From NCBI GenBank assembly GCA_946902875.1, contig OX336349.1, forward strand, positions 18,995,891 through 19,059,890: 64,000 bases of DNA, given 5' to 3'. Shown here in pieces: positions 21,967-31,752 of this stretch. Each line of letters opens with the position of its first letter. Positions within the stretch are counted from its first letter, which is position 1. The translations under genes and the position numbers were made by a program. The DNA is from Nematopogon swammerdamellus (Eukaryota; Arthropoda; Insecta; Lepidoptera; Adelidae). The notes beneath the pieces were generated by a model. The model was not told the DNA's origin and searched no databases. It worked only from the letters and a program-made list of their open reading frames with translations.

Positions 21967-22257
21967 TTTTTTTTATGGAATCTGACACATCACCTACAGG
22001 CTACAACATCCGTGATGTCAGCCCATAACACCGGGTGAACTTGGTGCCACGGCAGTGCTTCCCTTCGGTCGTACCGGCTACACTAAATACATAGCCGTTT
22101 CTACCGACCTTTCATTCAGTGCGGTGCGGTGGTACCAACACGGGCGGGTTAAACCCTACCACCCAGTAATATAAGAAGGAAGTCATATCCCTTAGTCGCC
22201 TTTTACGACATACACGGGGAGAGATACAGTGGGGCTTTTCTTTTATATAAGTACCGG
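21967..22257 (-). mobile_element. SINE-A with stem-loop head
   Basis: Right-arm partner of 8717-9018. The head ends at 'agtaccggc' and then jumps to flanking sequence, so the outer part of the first stem-loop is deleted here. Confidence 0.88.
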
Positions 22258-22599
22258 CTTGATACTATCCGTCCGTTTATTTGTCGTGATCTCTATTTGA
22301 AACTAAAGTTTTCTGCAAATAGCGCATGAGTGAGTACCTACATATATATACAAATTATGTATAGTTGAACGATGTATAGTCTTGAAGTAAAATGAAAAGT
22401 CAGTCAGAGCAAGACCGAAGACTGAGCTGTGTAAGTACACGATTTTCTTTGTCTATGTAAGTAAATATATCTGGCTGGGGTGAAGCAGATTCGGGAAGTA
22501 AGTAAACCAATCAGTTCAAGGCCCAAGACCGAGGGAGGTTTCAGGTTGTACATAGTTGAATAATGTACTCACTCGAAGCAGGTAAGCCACTAAGGCGAG
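22258..22599. other. Duplicated non-coding stretch of the right arm
   Basis: Counterpart of 8380-8716. Contains 'tcagtcagagcaagaccgaa' and 'tcaaggcccaagaccgaggg' blocks, possibly part of another old repeat. No coding signal. Confidence 0.4.
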
Positions 22600-23620
22600 G
22601 CCAAAGCTACTGATATTATTTTTATAGTAAGCGCGACATGTGGCGCCGAGCCACCCATAAGGTGTCTAGCGATGCCCATGGACATTCGGTAGCATGCGGA
22701 GGCTGCGAATGCCATGCCGGCCTGACAGGTGCCCAGGTTGAAGGACCCGAGACTGTACTTGGGGGAAAATATTTCTCTCTGTTTGTATTTCAACAGGCTC
22801 TGATTTAGCTATGTATTCCTACGGAGTTGCAGAGGTTTTAGATCGCGGGACATTTGGGAGTCACCTACTATTCGCACGGCTCGACGCTGGATCGAGTCCA
22901 GAGGCGCCAGCTGGTATTTGACTGAGCCATCCCATAGGTGCGAGCAGTACCGAATCTGCGATTTATACGGCCTTGCCCTCGATGTCACGCCGGAAGTTTA
23001 GATCGTGCGAAAATTCGACTCGGAGGACCCCGAGGTGGTCGCAAAATTTAAGTGACGTGCCTTGGTAGGAAGGAGCTGGTGTGAACGCCGCTCTCTTCGC
23101 ACTGAACGCGCAAACTTGTATCTTGGAGGTATTTAACTTGACCAACTTGCTACGGCCCATTGGGAAATAGAGCCGAGTGTTTGCTCAAGTTCAGACACAA
23201 GTCTTCGCCTCTTCTCATCCACATCCCGCCTAGTTGAAGGGTAACTGGTGTAGAACCCGTGTTCCGTACTCTCGTATGTATAACAATGATATGTTGCCCC
23301 CTGAATGCTACGCCCACGCCTTCAACGTTAGCAAGGCTCAGTGCTGCGCATTATCTGCGAAGGTCGATTTGAAGGTCCTTTTGCTTTCCAAGCCAGTTTC
23401 TAAGTCAGCGTCATACCTGTCTGGAAGCACCTGAACCTCCTGGGCAGCGGCTATTTCCAAAGACGTAGGTTTCCGGCAACTAATCGAGCCTAGGGCTAAA
23501 ACTGCACCCAGAAAATTGGGAATACTTTTCCGCAATCGGCGGTTCTTCTCTTCCACAATATCCCGCTTAGCTGAAGGGTAACTTGCATCCGAAAATATTG
23601 TAGGTATTAGGTACATTTAA
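22600..23620 (-). pseudogene. Jockey-like LINE C-terminal remnant (duplicate)
   Basis: Right-arm counterpart of 7360-8380 with the same frame breaks. Minus-strand pieces include SKLVKLNTSKIQVCAFSAKR and 'LGVLRVEFSHDLNFRRDIEGKAV'-type blocks. Having the same disabled state in both arms shows the element was already dead before the duplication. Confidence 0.8.
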
Positions 23621-23629
23621 TGTACCTAC

Positions 23630-24058
23630 CTTTTTTTTTTTATGGAAACTTGACACGGCTGGCTACATCACCTACAACATCCGTGATGTCAGCCCATAAC
23701 ACCGGGTGAACTAGGTGCCATGTCAGTGCTTCCCTTCATTTCGCGCCGGCTACACTGAACTGGACGGAAAACACGAACTATTTACATAGCCGTTTCGACC
23801 GACGTTTCGCTCAGTGCGGTGGTACCAACCCGGCCGGGATAAACCCTACCACCTAGTAAGGTAAGAAGGGAAGGGACCTACAGTTTAACGTGGTATCCGA
23901 ACCACGGTCAGCCTCCAACAGTCGGGCGGTCATCCATCCAATAACTGACCGCACCATTAAGCTGCCGAGGCTGACGATCCCTTAGTCGACTTTTACGACA
24001 TGCGACGGGGAGAGATGCAGTGGGGCTATTCTTTTTAAGTACCGACCCCACACGGTAC
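23630..24058 (-). mobile_element. SINE-A, composite form
   Basis: Right-arm partner of 6907-7331. Retains 'ccaataactgaccgcacca' in the shortened 5S-like head, then the stem-loop head complement ending 'accccacacggtac'. Confidence 0.9.
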
Positions 24059-24799
24059 ACCTACACTACATATTATGCTTACACTAGGTACCTACATGGA
24101 CATTTAATACCAATTTATTTTAGCATAGTACTGTATCTAATAATAATATTATATATCTATATAAAATTTGCGGTAGATCAGTGAGTAAGTATGTAGGTAT
24201 ATTACCAACAATACCATGTCGCTTCTTCGCGTCGCGTCGTCGCGTGTCGTCGCGCGTCATAGGTGTATGTAACATACCGAAACCGCGGGGGGCGCGCGGC
24301 GCGGTGCGCGGGCGACTACGCTTCATCGCGAATAATCGCGATTCGTACATGCGCCACACATTTTACTCTATTTCTCTATACACATAAGTTTAATAGATAG
24401 CAAAGTATATATTTTCGGAATCGTAATTTAATTATCTTTAATTTGATACCCCACTCAGTATATTTTGAAAAACTAATTTGACATTTTGAGGCCGTGCGTC
24501 CGCCATTTTGAATTTTGAAAATTGTTATATAGCCTATGACACTCCCGTGGATAAGACAAATCCACTGGCATAAGAATTATTCAAATCGGCCCAGTACTTT
24601 AGGCTGTAGAGTGGAATATAGATAGTCACATACATACATACATACATACATACATACATACATACATACACGCCAAACTCATAACCCTTCCTTTTTTGGC
24701 TTCGCCGTAGTCGGGTAAAAAGGACGTACATATAGAAGCGATTTAGCGCGATGATACATAATAATTTGTCGGTGAACAAGTATTGTATGTAAGTATTGT

Positions 24800-25103
24800 G
24801 TCGTGTGGGGCCGGTACTTCAAAAGAATAGCCCCACTGCATCTCTCCCCGTGTATGTCGTAAACTCCCCGTGTATGACTAAGGGATATGACTCCCTTCTT
24901 ATATTGGTGGTAGGGTTTAACCCGCCCGGTTTGATACCACCACCGCACTGAATGAAAGGTCGGTTGAAGCGGCTATGTAAATTGTTAGTGTAGCTGGCAC
25001 GACGAAAATAAACGCTGACATGGCACCTAGTTCACCAAGATGCTATGGGCTGACATCAGAAATGTAGTAGGTGATGTAGCCAACCGTGTCAGTTTCCATA
25101 AAA
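24800..25103 (+). mobile_element. SINE-A with stem-loop head
   Basis: 'cgtgtggggccggtacttca' head, then a small internal duplication ('ctccccgtgtatg' occurs twice), core and tail ending 'gtttccataaaa'. Confidence 0.88.
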
Positions 25104-25117
25104 ATATATTATATGAC

Positions 25118-25358
25118 TAGCTTTTGCCCGCGACTTCGTCCGCGTGGATAACTGAATTTATCGATAAATTTAGGCCAATTTACACAATGTCTTTATAAAT
25201 TATAGCCTATATGTTATTCTGATGTATAAGCTATAGTACTGTAAAGTCTCATCAAAATCCGTTCAGTAGTTTTTGCGTGAAAATGGAACAAAGATCCATA
25301 CATCCATCCATCCATCCATCCTCACAAACTTTCGCGTTTATAATATTAGTAGGTTAGA
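25118..25358 (+). mobile_element. Lepidopteran short interspersed element
   Basis: Starts 'ctagcttttgcccgcgactt', has 'catcaaaatccgttcagtag', then a CATC tract, and ends 'gcgtttataatattagtagg'. Both ends are typical of a very abundant lepidopteran non-coding element. This is the most complete copy in the window. Confidence 0.75.
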
Positions 25359-25940
25359 ACTCCGAAAGACCATCACTCAGATTTTCCCCGAGCGCCAAAA
25401 CAGATAACGCGCGTGCCTGCCTCGCGTATCTCTTTCCTAGACAAGACTTAAAGCCGACACAAGTATTGAGATATCGAGGCGTCTACAGGCGAACTTATAG
25501 ACGTGTTGCTGGCTAAATAAATATTATAGTGATAGCTTTATATGGGCCAGTTAGATGTGATTTAGGCTCACGCGATGTCGCGCGGTACCGCCGCGCCGCC
25601 ATCACACAAGCGATAGTCCGAGCACAGATTACTTATTAGTTACTTCGTAACAGATAAATCACTCCATAGAAAATGTTCCTACCTTCGGACTTTAATAGCC
25701 TACTGCTTCACGTCGCCAATCGCTGCGTGCGAAAATGTACCTTAACGATCGAGTGTAAAGTGGTTATTGCTTTGCAGCTGCGCGCAGTTGCGTGGGCGAG
25801 CGTCTATGTATACTTCGCGCGGCTGACGAATTGTCACTGAAATAGACCGCCGCCGGCGGCCCGTCGGGCGATAGGTAGTTAGCGCGCGCAAGTACATAGA
25901 GTGCGTGAGGCCTGGTCCGAGCTCATGTTGAGCTAGATGA
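25359..25940. other. CpG-rich non-repetitive island
   Basis: Repeat-free and dense in CG steps (for example 'cgcgatgtcgcgcggtaccg' near 25572). A TATA-like 'tttatatgg' lies at about 25538. The features are compatible with a promoter or first exon, but I find no convincing frame or splice pair. Confidence 0.3.
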
Positions 25941-26159
25941 TGGAATGGACGTGTGATGGAGATATTATGCTGATATGTCTGATTGCTGATTGCATAATCA
26001 ATCATCGTGCGGGGTGTTCGAACTTTTTGTGCTATTTTGAAGTATATTGTTACATGTTTTTTTACTATTTTTTAGGCAATAAGAAATGCTTTATTGATAC
26101 ACTGGTATTAATAAAAACAAATTAAAAATAGAAAAATAACAACAGATTAAAATCAAAGT
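25941..26159. other. No gene recognised
   Basis: AT-rich; nothing seen. Confidence 0.4.
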
Positions 26160-26420
26160 TAAACTAAATTAAAATAAATAACTCCTCCATTGACTATCTA
26201 AACTTTATTTACATAAAATATAAAAAAGTAATACTAATAACTAAAGAAATAAACCTACCTAACAAACATTAAAATAACTATCAAAAGGGGCATTTTAAAA
26301 TGTTCCTAGAACACTTGCTGCATTACCCCGCTGGATGGCAAGGCTTACCCTTTGAATGATTGCGGGACACCAGTTGCGTCCACCAGCAGAGGCCCAAGCC
26401 TCTTCAAGAAGCTTTTGGCT
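26160..26420 (-). mobile_element. LINE-like 3' fragment, second copy of 29820-30240
   Basis: 'aacctacctaacaaacatta' and 'gcattaccccgctggatggc' recur at 29850-29945 at high identity. The sense strand is probably minus. This copy ends earlier and lacks most of the coding part. Confidence 0.6.
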
Positions 26421-26599
26421 ATCAAGAAAATATATATCTTGAAGTTAAAAATAACTTGCTGAAGTACTCAACGTCAGTAATTATTTATTTATTTATTCAG
26501 ACCTCAGGGCAAATTTTGACTTTCCGAAGACTGCAGAAGTAATGTTTAGCATAATTAAAAATATCCCACTGCCGACCATCAATACCCGAGAATTTTTTT

Positions 26600-26756
26600 G
26601 TTTTTTTTATGGATACTGACACGGTTGGCTATATCACCTACAACATCTGTAATGAAAGTCTGACGATTTGAAAATCTGACCAAATGAAAACAAAGGGTAA
26701 TGTCAGCCCATAACACCGGGTGAAGTAGGTGGCATGTCAGCGCTTCCCTTCATTTC
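26600..26756 (-). mobile_element. SINE-A tail with a short internal insertion
   Basis: The tail is interrupted after 'caacatctgtaatg' by about 46 bp and resumes at 'tcagcccataacaccggg'. The bases GTAATG stand on both sides of the insert. Confidence 0.85.
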
Positions 26757-27140
26757 ATAACAATATAGTTTATTATTTTATGGCCTTTGGCTGAATTTCG
26801 AGGGCGTATACTATACTCCTACTTAATAAGGTACTTAGTTAATGAGTGATGTACGCTCATATAGACATTTCGGTACAACAGCCTCCGAAACCGGCTCCCT
26901 CTATTAATTAGTTGTTCAGCCCGCATGTGGCTTTCTAGTTGTCTTCACGTGAATATTGGATGAATTATATCATACATACATAATAATATGACAAACTTAA
27001 ACACGCCATTAGCATATAAACTCTGTTTGTAGCGGAACTGTAGGTAAACGTCAGGTAATATCCATTTGGCAAGTTTTACTTCTCTCACGTGGTTAGTTTG
27101 ATATCCTATTAGGGCTCGTACCCATATTACGTGACGATTT
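26757..27140. other. No gene recognised
   Basis: No repeat or coding signal seen. Confidence 0.45.
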
Positions 27141-27184
27141 GGGGGGGGGGGGGGGGGGGGGAGGGGAGGGGGGGGAGAGGGGGG
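27141..27184 (+). repeat. Poly-G tract
   Basis: G run of 21 followed by a G-rich tract broken by four A residues. Flanking 'attacgtgacgattt' and 'tcacaaaatcccac' resemble a widespread insect repeat that contains long G runs. Could form G-quadruplexes. Confidence 0.9.
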
Positions 27185-27657
27185 TCACAAAATCCCACGG
27201 TCAGTCACAAGGAGACGAAGGGGGGTTTAGTTTAGTGCAAAAATGATGCAAATAAAAAAGTTGTTAGATTCTTATGCTTACCTATTGATGTACATAATAA
27301 TACTAAGGTATATTCAGATTAAAGAACCGACTGAGCAATTTTGCCGAGAAAAATATAGTAAGAAAAACACATTTTGTTTTTAATTCACTATTTCCATATA
27401 CAAAAAATGTTGGATTTATTTACGTACCTACTTATTCATATAAATAATACCTACCCTATGGCGAAGTAACTTTGGACGGAGCAATTTGTCTATAGGAGTT
27501 ATATTAAATTTTCACTTTTCTTTGAATATACCCAACTTCCCGTAAAAAAAATGTTGTCAGTCGTAATTCCGAACATTAATTACTCCAAGATATTATCAAA
27601 GTTTCATTGACTGAGGAATTAATGTATGGGTCTCCATACATCAAAACTCCTGGTTGA
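27185..27657. other. No gene recognised
   Basis: AT-rich, no feature seen. Confidence 0.45.
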
Positions 27658-27903
27658 CTAGTGTATAGCGCGCACGTTCGTGGCCTCTGCTGGCGCAGGC
27701 CGATAGATCTTTAAACTATTATCCGTGCTTTGTCTTCGTACTTAAACCACGCAATAAAACCTTATTAGAGAAATAATTTAATGTCATTAATAAAAAAGAG
27801 GTTTCGTAAATGTCATTACTTTCAGAGATTGATTCACAACACTATATATTCCATTCTCGATTTCCTGCCGGAGGCCACGAACGTACGCGCTGACTTGTAG
27901 TTA
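27658..27903. mobile_element. Short inverted-repeat element (MITE-like)
   Basis: 'acgttcgtggcctc' near 27672 is inverted as 'gaggccacgaacgt' near 27878, inside imperfect inverted repeats of about 38 bp ('agcgcgcacgttcgtggcct' against the complement of 'ggccacgaacgtacgcgctg'). The 170 bp between them is AT-rich and non-coding. Superfamily unknown. Confidence 0.65.
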
Positions 27904-27950
27904 CAGTTATACATTTTACAATAAATGTAATTGTTTATAAATAAATCTTT

Positions 27951-28312
27951 ATATGGAAACTGACATGACTGGCTACATCACCTACAACATCCGTGATGTC
28001 TGCCCGTAACACCGGATTAACTAGGTGCCATGTCAGTGCTTCCCTTCATTTCATGTCGACTACACTGAACTGGACGGAAAACATGAACTATTTACATAGC
28101 CGCTTTGATCGACGTTTCATCAAGTGCGGTGGTATCAACACGAGATAAACCCTACCACCCAGTGAGGTAAGAAGAGAAGGGACCTACAGTTTTTCGTGGA
28201 ATCCGAACCACGCTCACCCTGCAACGGTCGAGCGGTCACCCATCCAAGTACTGACCGCGCTCAGGGTTGCTTAACAACAGTCGACCGGCTGCACCACTGA
28301 GCTACCGAGGCT
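27951..28312 (-). mobile_element. SINE-A with complete tRNA/5S head
   Basis: Tail at left ('atggaaactgacatgactgg'), core, box B complement, then the complement of the 5S internal control region ('cacccatccaagtactgacc' and 'ttgcttaac'), ending with the complement of the tRNA box A ('ccactgagctaccgaggctg'). Confidence 0.92.
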
Positions 28313-28383
28313 GACAACTTGTACTTGAGATGGAATAGATGGGCAGCGAGTGCCTTCCACATTTTGTGCGTTGCACTACAACA

Positions 28384-28577
28384 GTACCCTTATCACGAGA
28401 TTTAACCTACACCGCGTACTACGCTACGCCGTGTTCTCCGCATCATTTTGTATGGAGAAACGGAGCAGCAGCGCCTCTATTGATAGATTTGCGGACTTCG
28501 TTTCTCCATACAAAATGATGCGGAGAACAGGGTGTAGCGTAGTACGCGGTGTAGGTTAAATCTCCTGATAAGGTTAC
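28384..28577. repeat. Near-perfect hairpin, 78-bp arms
   Basis: 28384-28461 pairs with 28500-28577 at 74 of 78 positions around a 38-nt loop. No repeat family from the window matches it. Could be a MITE or a long-hairpin RNA locus. Confidence 0.93.
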
Positions 28578-28957
28578 AGATGTGATAGTATCACAGTGAT
28601 ACTAGTTACTATACTACGCACTACTCTAACGATGCAAGGCGATCTCTCTAACTCTTCCCCACATGTAATAGTTTTCTGTGCGCGGTTTTCTTCAGCGCTG
28701 CGTTTGCTAATTAAATTAATCGACAAGGATTTATTAACCTCACGTCGCCATTTCTAAACTAATAAACGTCAAGTGTAGCCAATGTTAATAATAAATGTGC
28801 GTGCGTGCCTACTTAACGCGCGTGAAGAACGCAAATGATTAATGATTCCTACCTTCTACATCCTTGCGAAAGCCATCCAGGTGAGCAGTATACAAAATAT
28901 AGATTCTTCCAGTAACGGAATCGTTCTATATTAAAACAAAGAATGCGTCATAACATA
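28578..28957. other. No gene recognised
   Basis: No repeat or coding feature seen. Confidence 0.45.
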
Positions 28958-29180
28958 ACATACTACACGCTGTATCCCTACAACCGGGGTAAGCAGAGTA
29001 GTCGGTGTTGTGCTGCAAGTGCTCTTGTAAATTACAGCAGAACACCGACAACCACATTTAGCAAAGTATTAGGGCAATGTAACTATCAAGCAGCAAGTAA
29101 GGCACGGAGACCCACCTGCTGCATGATTCGTTTGAAGAACCGTGCCAAGGTGAAAGATGGCTATCCTGTCTGCACTGCAT
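28958..29180 (-). mobile_element. SINE-B fragment
   Basis: 'ggggtaagcagagtagtcgg' to 'accgtgccaaggtgaaagat' on the plus strand is the complement of the SINE-B 3' two thirds. The head is absent. Confidence 0.85.
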
Positions 29181-29254
29181 CTTGTACTTCCACTATATTA
29201 TCGAACCTCAAACATCGAAAGGTTGTCTGTAAGAAATCTCTGTAAGTGATAAGT

Positions 29255-29345
29255 CCGCCTTTGCACCTTATGTAAATTTTCTAATGTATTTGTAACTGTT
29301 TAATGTTTACTGGAGCAATAAAGAATGTTCTATCTATCTATCTAC
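29255..29345 (+). mobile_element. LINE 3' tail
   Basis: 'ataagtccgcctttgcacct', later 'gcaataaagaatgt' and a TCTA repeat tail. A related end is at 37125-37215. Confidence 0.55.
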
Positions 29346-29417
29346 TTATTGTAAATACGGGTGCGGGAGACAATGATTCAAACGCAAAGTCCGGCAAGCA
29401 ACTGACTTTTATTTATG

Positions 29418-30885
29418 CACTAGCTGAGCCCGCGGCTCCGCTCGCGTGAAATTCGTATTCCAAAGAAGAATGTAAGTAACTAAGGGCGAGGCCGAAGGCC
29501 GAGCTGCGTTCAGGTAATCGAAAAACCTTCTTAAAGAAAGTAACTAACTAAGGGCGAGGCCGAAGGCCGAGCTGCTTTCAGGTAAACGATAAACCTTTCT
29601 CAAATAAAGGAAGTAAGTAAGGGCGAGGCCGAAGGCCGAGCTGCGTTCAGGAAGACGATAAACCTTCTGGAAGAAAGGAAGGAACTAAGTGCGAGGCCGA
29701 AGGCCGAGCTGCGTTCAGGTAAACCAAAAACCCTCTTCCGCCTTCGGGCCTCGCCCTTAAAGACTTCCTTTCTTCGATAGAATATAATATCGTTTACTCA
29801 ATCTATTTATTTCATAAAAATAAAAAAGTAATATTAATAACTAAAGAATTAAACCTACCTAACAAACATTAAAATAACTATCAAAACGGACATTTTCAAA
29901 TGTTCTTAGAGCACTTGCGGCATTACCCCGCTGGATGGCAAGGCTTACCCTTTGAATGAAGTACATAAGCCCTTGATGGCGGGACACCAGTTGCGTCAAC
30001 CAGCTCAAGCCTCTTTTGGCTTCACTGCTCCACGGACCGAGGGTTTCAACCGCAAACCGAACAAATTCGAAATCTTGAATTATATTTCTATATTTGCTGC
30101 GTTTGAGGCTCTCCACCCCAGCCTCGGCCGCGCCAGCCGCTCTTGAAGATGGCACTAAGGTGATAGCATCGGGCCTCTTGCCATCCAGCCGGGAATAACC
30201 GCGAGGTTCTAGGATGCACGGTATATTTGCAGTTAGAAGCGTGGACTTTATAATAAAATTTAAATTAAATTAACCCAATCTTAATATTAATTAACTTTAT
30301 TCGAGATGTTTTAGCTTCTTCCTGAACGCAGCTCGGCCTTCGGCCTCGCCCTTAGTTACTTGCTTTCTTCGAGATGGTTTATCATTTGTCAGAACGTAGC
30401 TCGGCCTTCGGCCTCGCCTTAGTTGCTTACTTTCTTCAAGATGGTTTAGCTTCTTCCTGAACGCAGCTCGGCCTTCGGCCTCGCCCTTAGTTACTTGCTT
30501 TCTTCGAGATGGTTTTTCAATTATCCGAAAGTAGCTCGGCCTTCGGCCTCGCCTTAGTTACTTACTTTCTTCAAGATGGTTTAGCTTCTTCCCGAACGCA
30601 GCTCGGCCTGCGGCCTCGCTCATAGTTACTTACTTTCTTCGAGAAGGTTTATGGTCTTCCAAAACAGAGCTCGGCCTTCGGCCTCGCCCTTAGTTACTTA
30701 CTTTCTTCAAGAATGTTTTTCTTCTTCCTGAACTCAGCTCCGCCTTCCGCCTCGCCATTAGTTACTTTCATCGAGAAAGAATATCGTTTACGTGAGCGCA
30801 GATCCGCCTTCGGGCCCGCCTTTAGTTACTTACTTTCTTTTTTTTAAATACGAATTTCACGCGAGCGAAGTCGTGGGCAACAGAT
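29418..30885. mobile_element. Foldback element with tandem-repeat arms
   Basis: The outer ends are inverted: 'gctcgcgtgaaattcgtatt' at the left against 'aaatacgaatttcacgcgag' at the right. The left arm holds four 68-bp units at 29484, 29552, 29621 and 29689, each with 'gcgaggccgaaggccgagct'. The right arm holds eight units in opposite orientation at 30331, 30399, 30466, 30534, 30601, 30669, 30737 and 30801. The middle carries a LINE-like fragment. Drosophila FB elements share this design of arms built from tandem repeats; relationship is not implied. Confidence 0.85.
29859..30155 (-). pseudogene. LINE-like polyprotein C-terminal fragment
   Basis: A 98-codon minus-strand frame includes FVRFAVETLGPWSSEAKRGL and then FIQRVSLAIQRGNAASALRT. 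The 'VETLGPW ... QRIS-AIQRGNAAS' pattern recurs, as I remember it, at the C-terminus of reverse-transcriptase polyproteins in many animals. No catalytic domain is present. The fragment sits between the two arms of the foldback element. Confidence 0.5.
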
Positions 30886-31664
30886 ATATAAATTTTATTG
30901 CACCAATAACAGCGACATAACTTCGACTTTCAATTATTATTTTTATTTATCAAACAATTTGTCACCGGCCAGCTCACGTCGAGATGACAGTTCTCCGTTG
31001 TCAACATGACATTTAAAATTGTTTTTTACCTTTACTTTGGATTACGTGATTTTTATTATATTTTTTAATTATTATGTTCATCCGGGATATACACTGTCAC
31101 TATAAAAAGTTTCGTCAAATTCCGTTGAGTGGTTTTTGCGAGATGCGCGTACAAATAGACATTTTTGCATTTACGATTTTATGATATGTATAGAAAGAAT
31201 AGATATGTATAGACTATTGTGTTCAAGTTATAAAAAAGAAGAACTGTCATTTTCGTTGTATCTACTTATTTTTAAATTTCGAATGAATATTTTATTCAAA
31301 TTGTATTTGCTGCCAGTTCTCAAGATATAATGTATTTTGGACTACGTGATTTTAAACGCGCAATAATGTTTATAATTGTAAATTTTTTTTTATTTTTGTT
31401 ATTTTTTTTTTACGTATTATGTTAACCCGGCATATAAACTGCCACTATACAAAGTTTCGTCTAATTCCGTTCAGTGGTTTTTGCGTGATGCGCGTACAGA
31501 CAAACAAACAAACAAACAAAAATTTTAAAAACTGTTCTAACATGTTCAGTATCTCATTTTAAGGCACCCTGGTTAGTTTTTTTCCGAATACATTCAATGT
31601 ACAGACTTTCTTACCTCTACGATTTTATTATATGTATAGATATATTTAATGCTTACCCTCACCT
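30886..31664. repeat. Partly duplicated AT-rich segment
   Basis: About 31037-31165 and 31340-31505 are diverged direct copies: 'attacgtgatttttatta' against 'actacgtgattttaaacg', and 'gtggtttttgcgagatgcgcg' type blocks in both, the second ending in an ACAA tract. Each resembles the inner part of the common lepidopteran element at 25118-25358. Confidence 0.6.
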
Positions 31665-31752
31665 GACACCTATCCCTTAGTCGCCTTTTACGACATGCAC
31701 GGGGAGAGACGCAGTGGGGCTATTCTTTTTATGTACCGGCCCCACACAGTAC
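31665..31752 (-). mobile_element. Isolated stem-loop SINE head
   Basis: Only the head is present: complement of 'gtactgtgtggggccggtac' through 'ggcgactaagggat', with no core or tail attached. Confidence 0.8.

Larger units (their letters stand above)
21105..24720 (-). repeat. Right arm of the long inverted duplication
   Basis: Reverse-complement counterpart of 6271-10400. Contains, from outside inwards, the 'gtcgggtaaaa' element end, a CATA tract, a GC-rich patch, composite SINE-A, Jockey-like LINE, SINE-A and a single element F. Differences from the left arm are mostly single bases, a loss of about 17 bp in one SINE head, and the single rather than double F. Confidence 0.9.

Noticed and set aside
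6271..24720. One giant terminal-inverted-repeat transposon (Polinton/Maverick-like)
   Set aside because: No integrase, DNA polymerase or capsid-type frames in the spacer and no target duplication at the outer edges. A segmental inverted duplication explains the data better.
29480..29740. Rho-independent terminators from the 'ggccgaaggcc' repeats
   Set aside because: These are units of a eukaryotic tandem array; bacterial termination does not apply.
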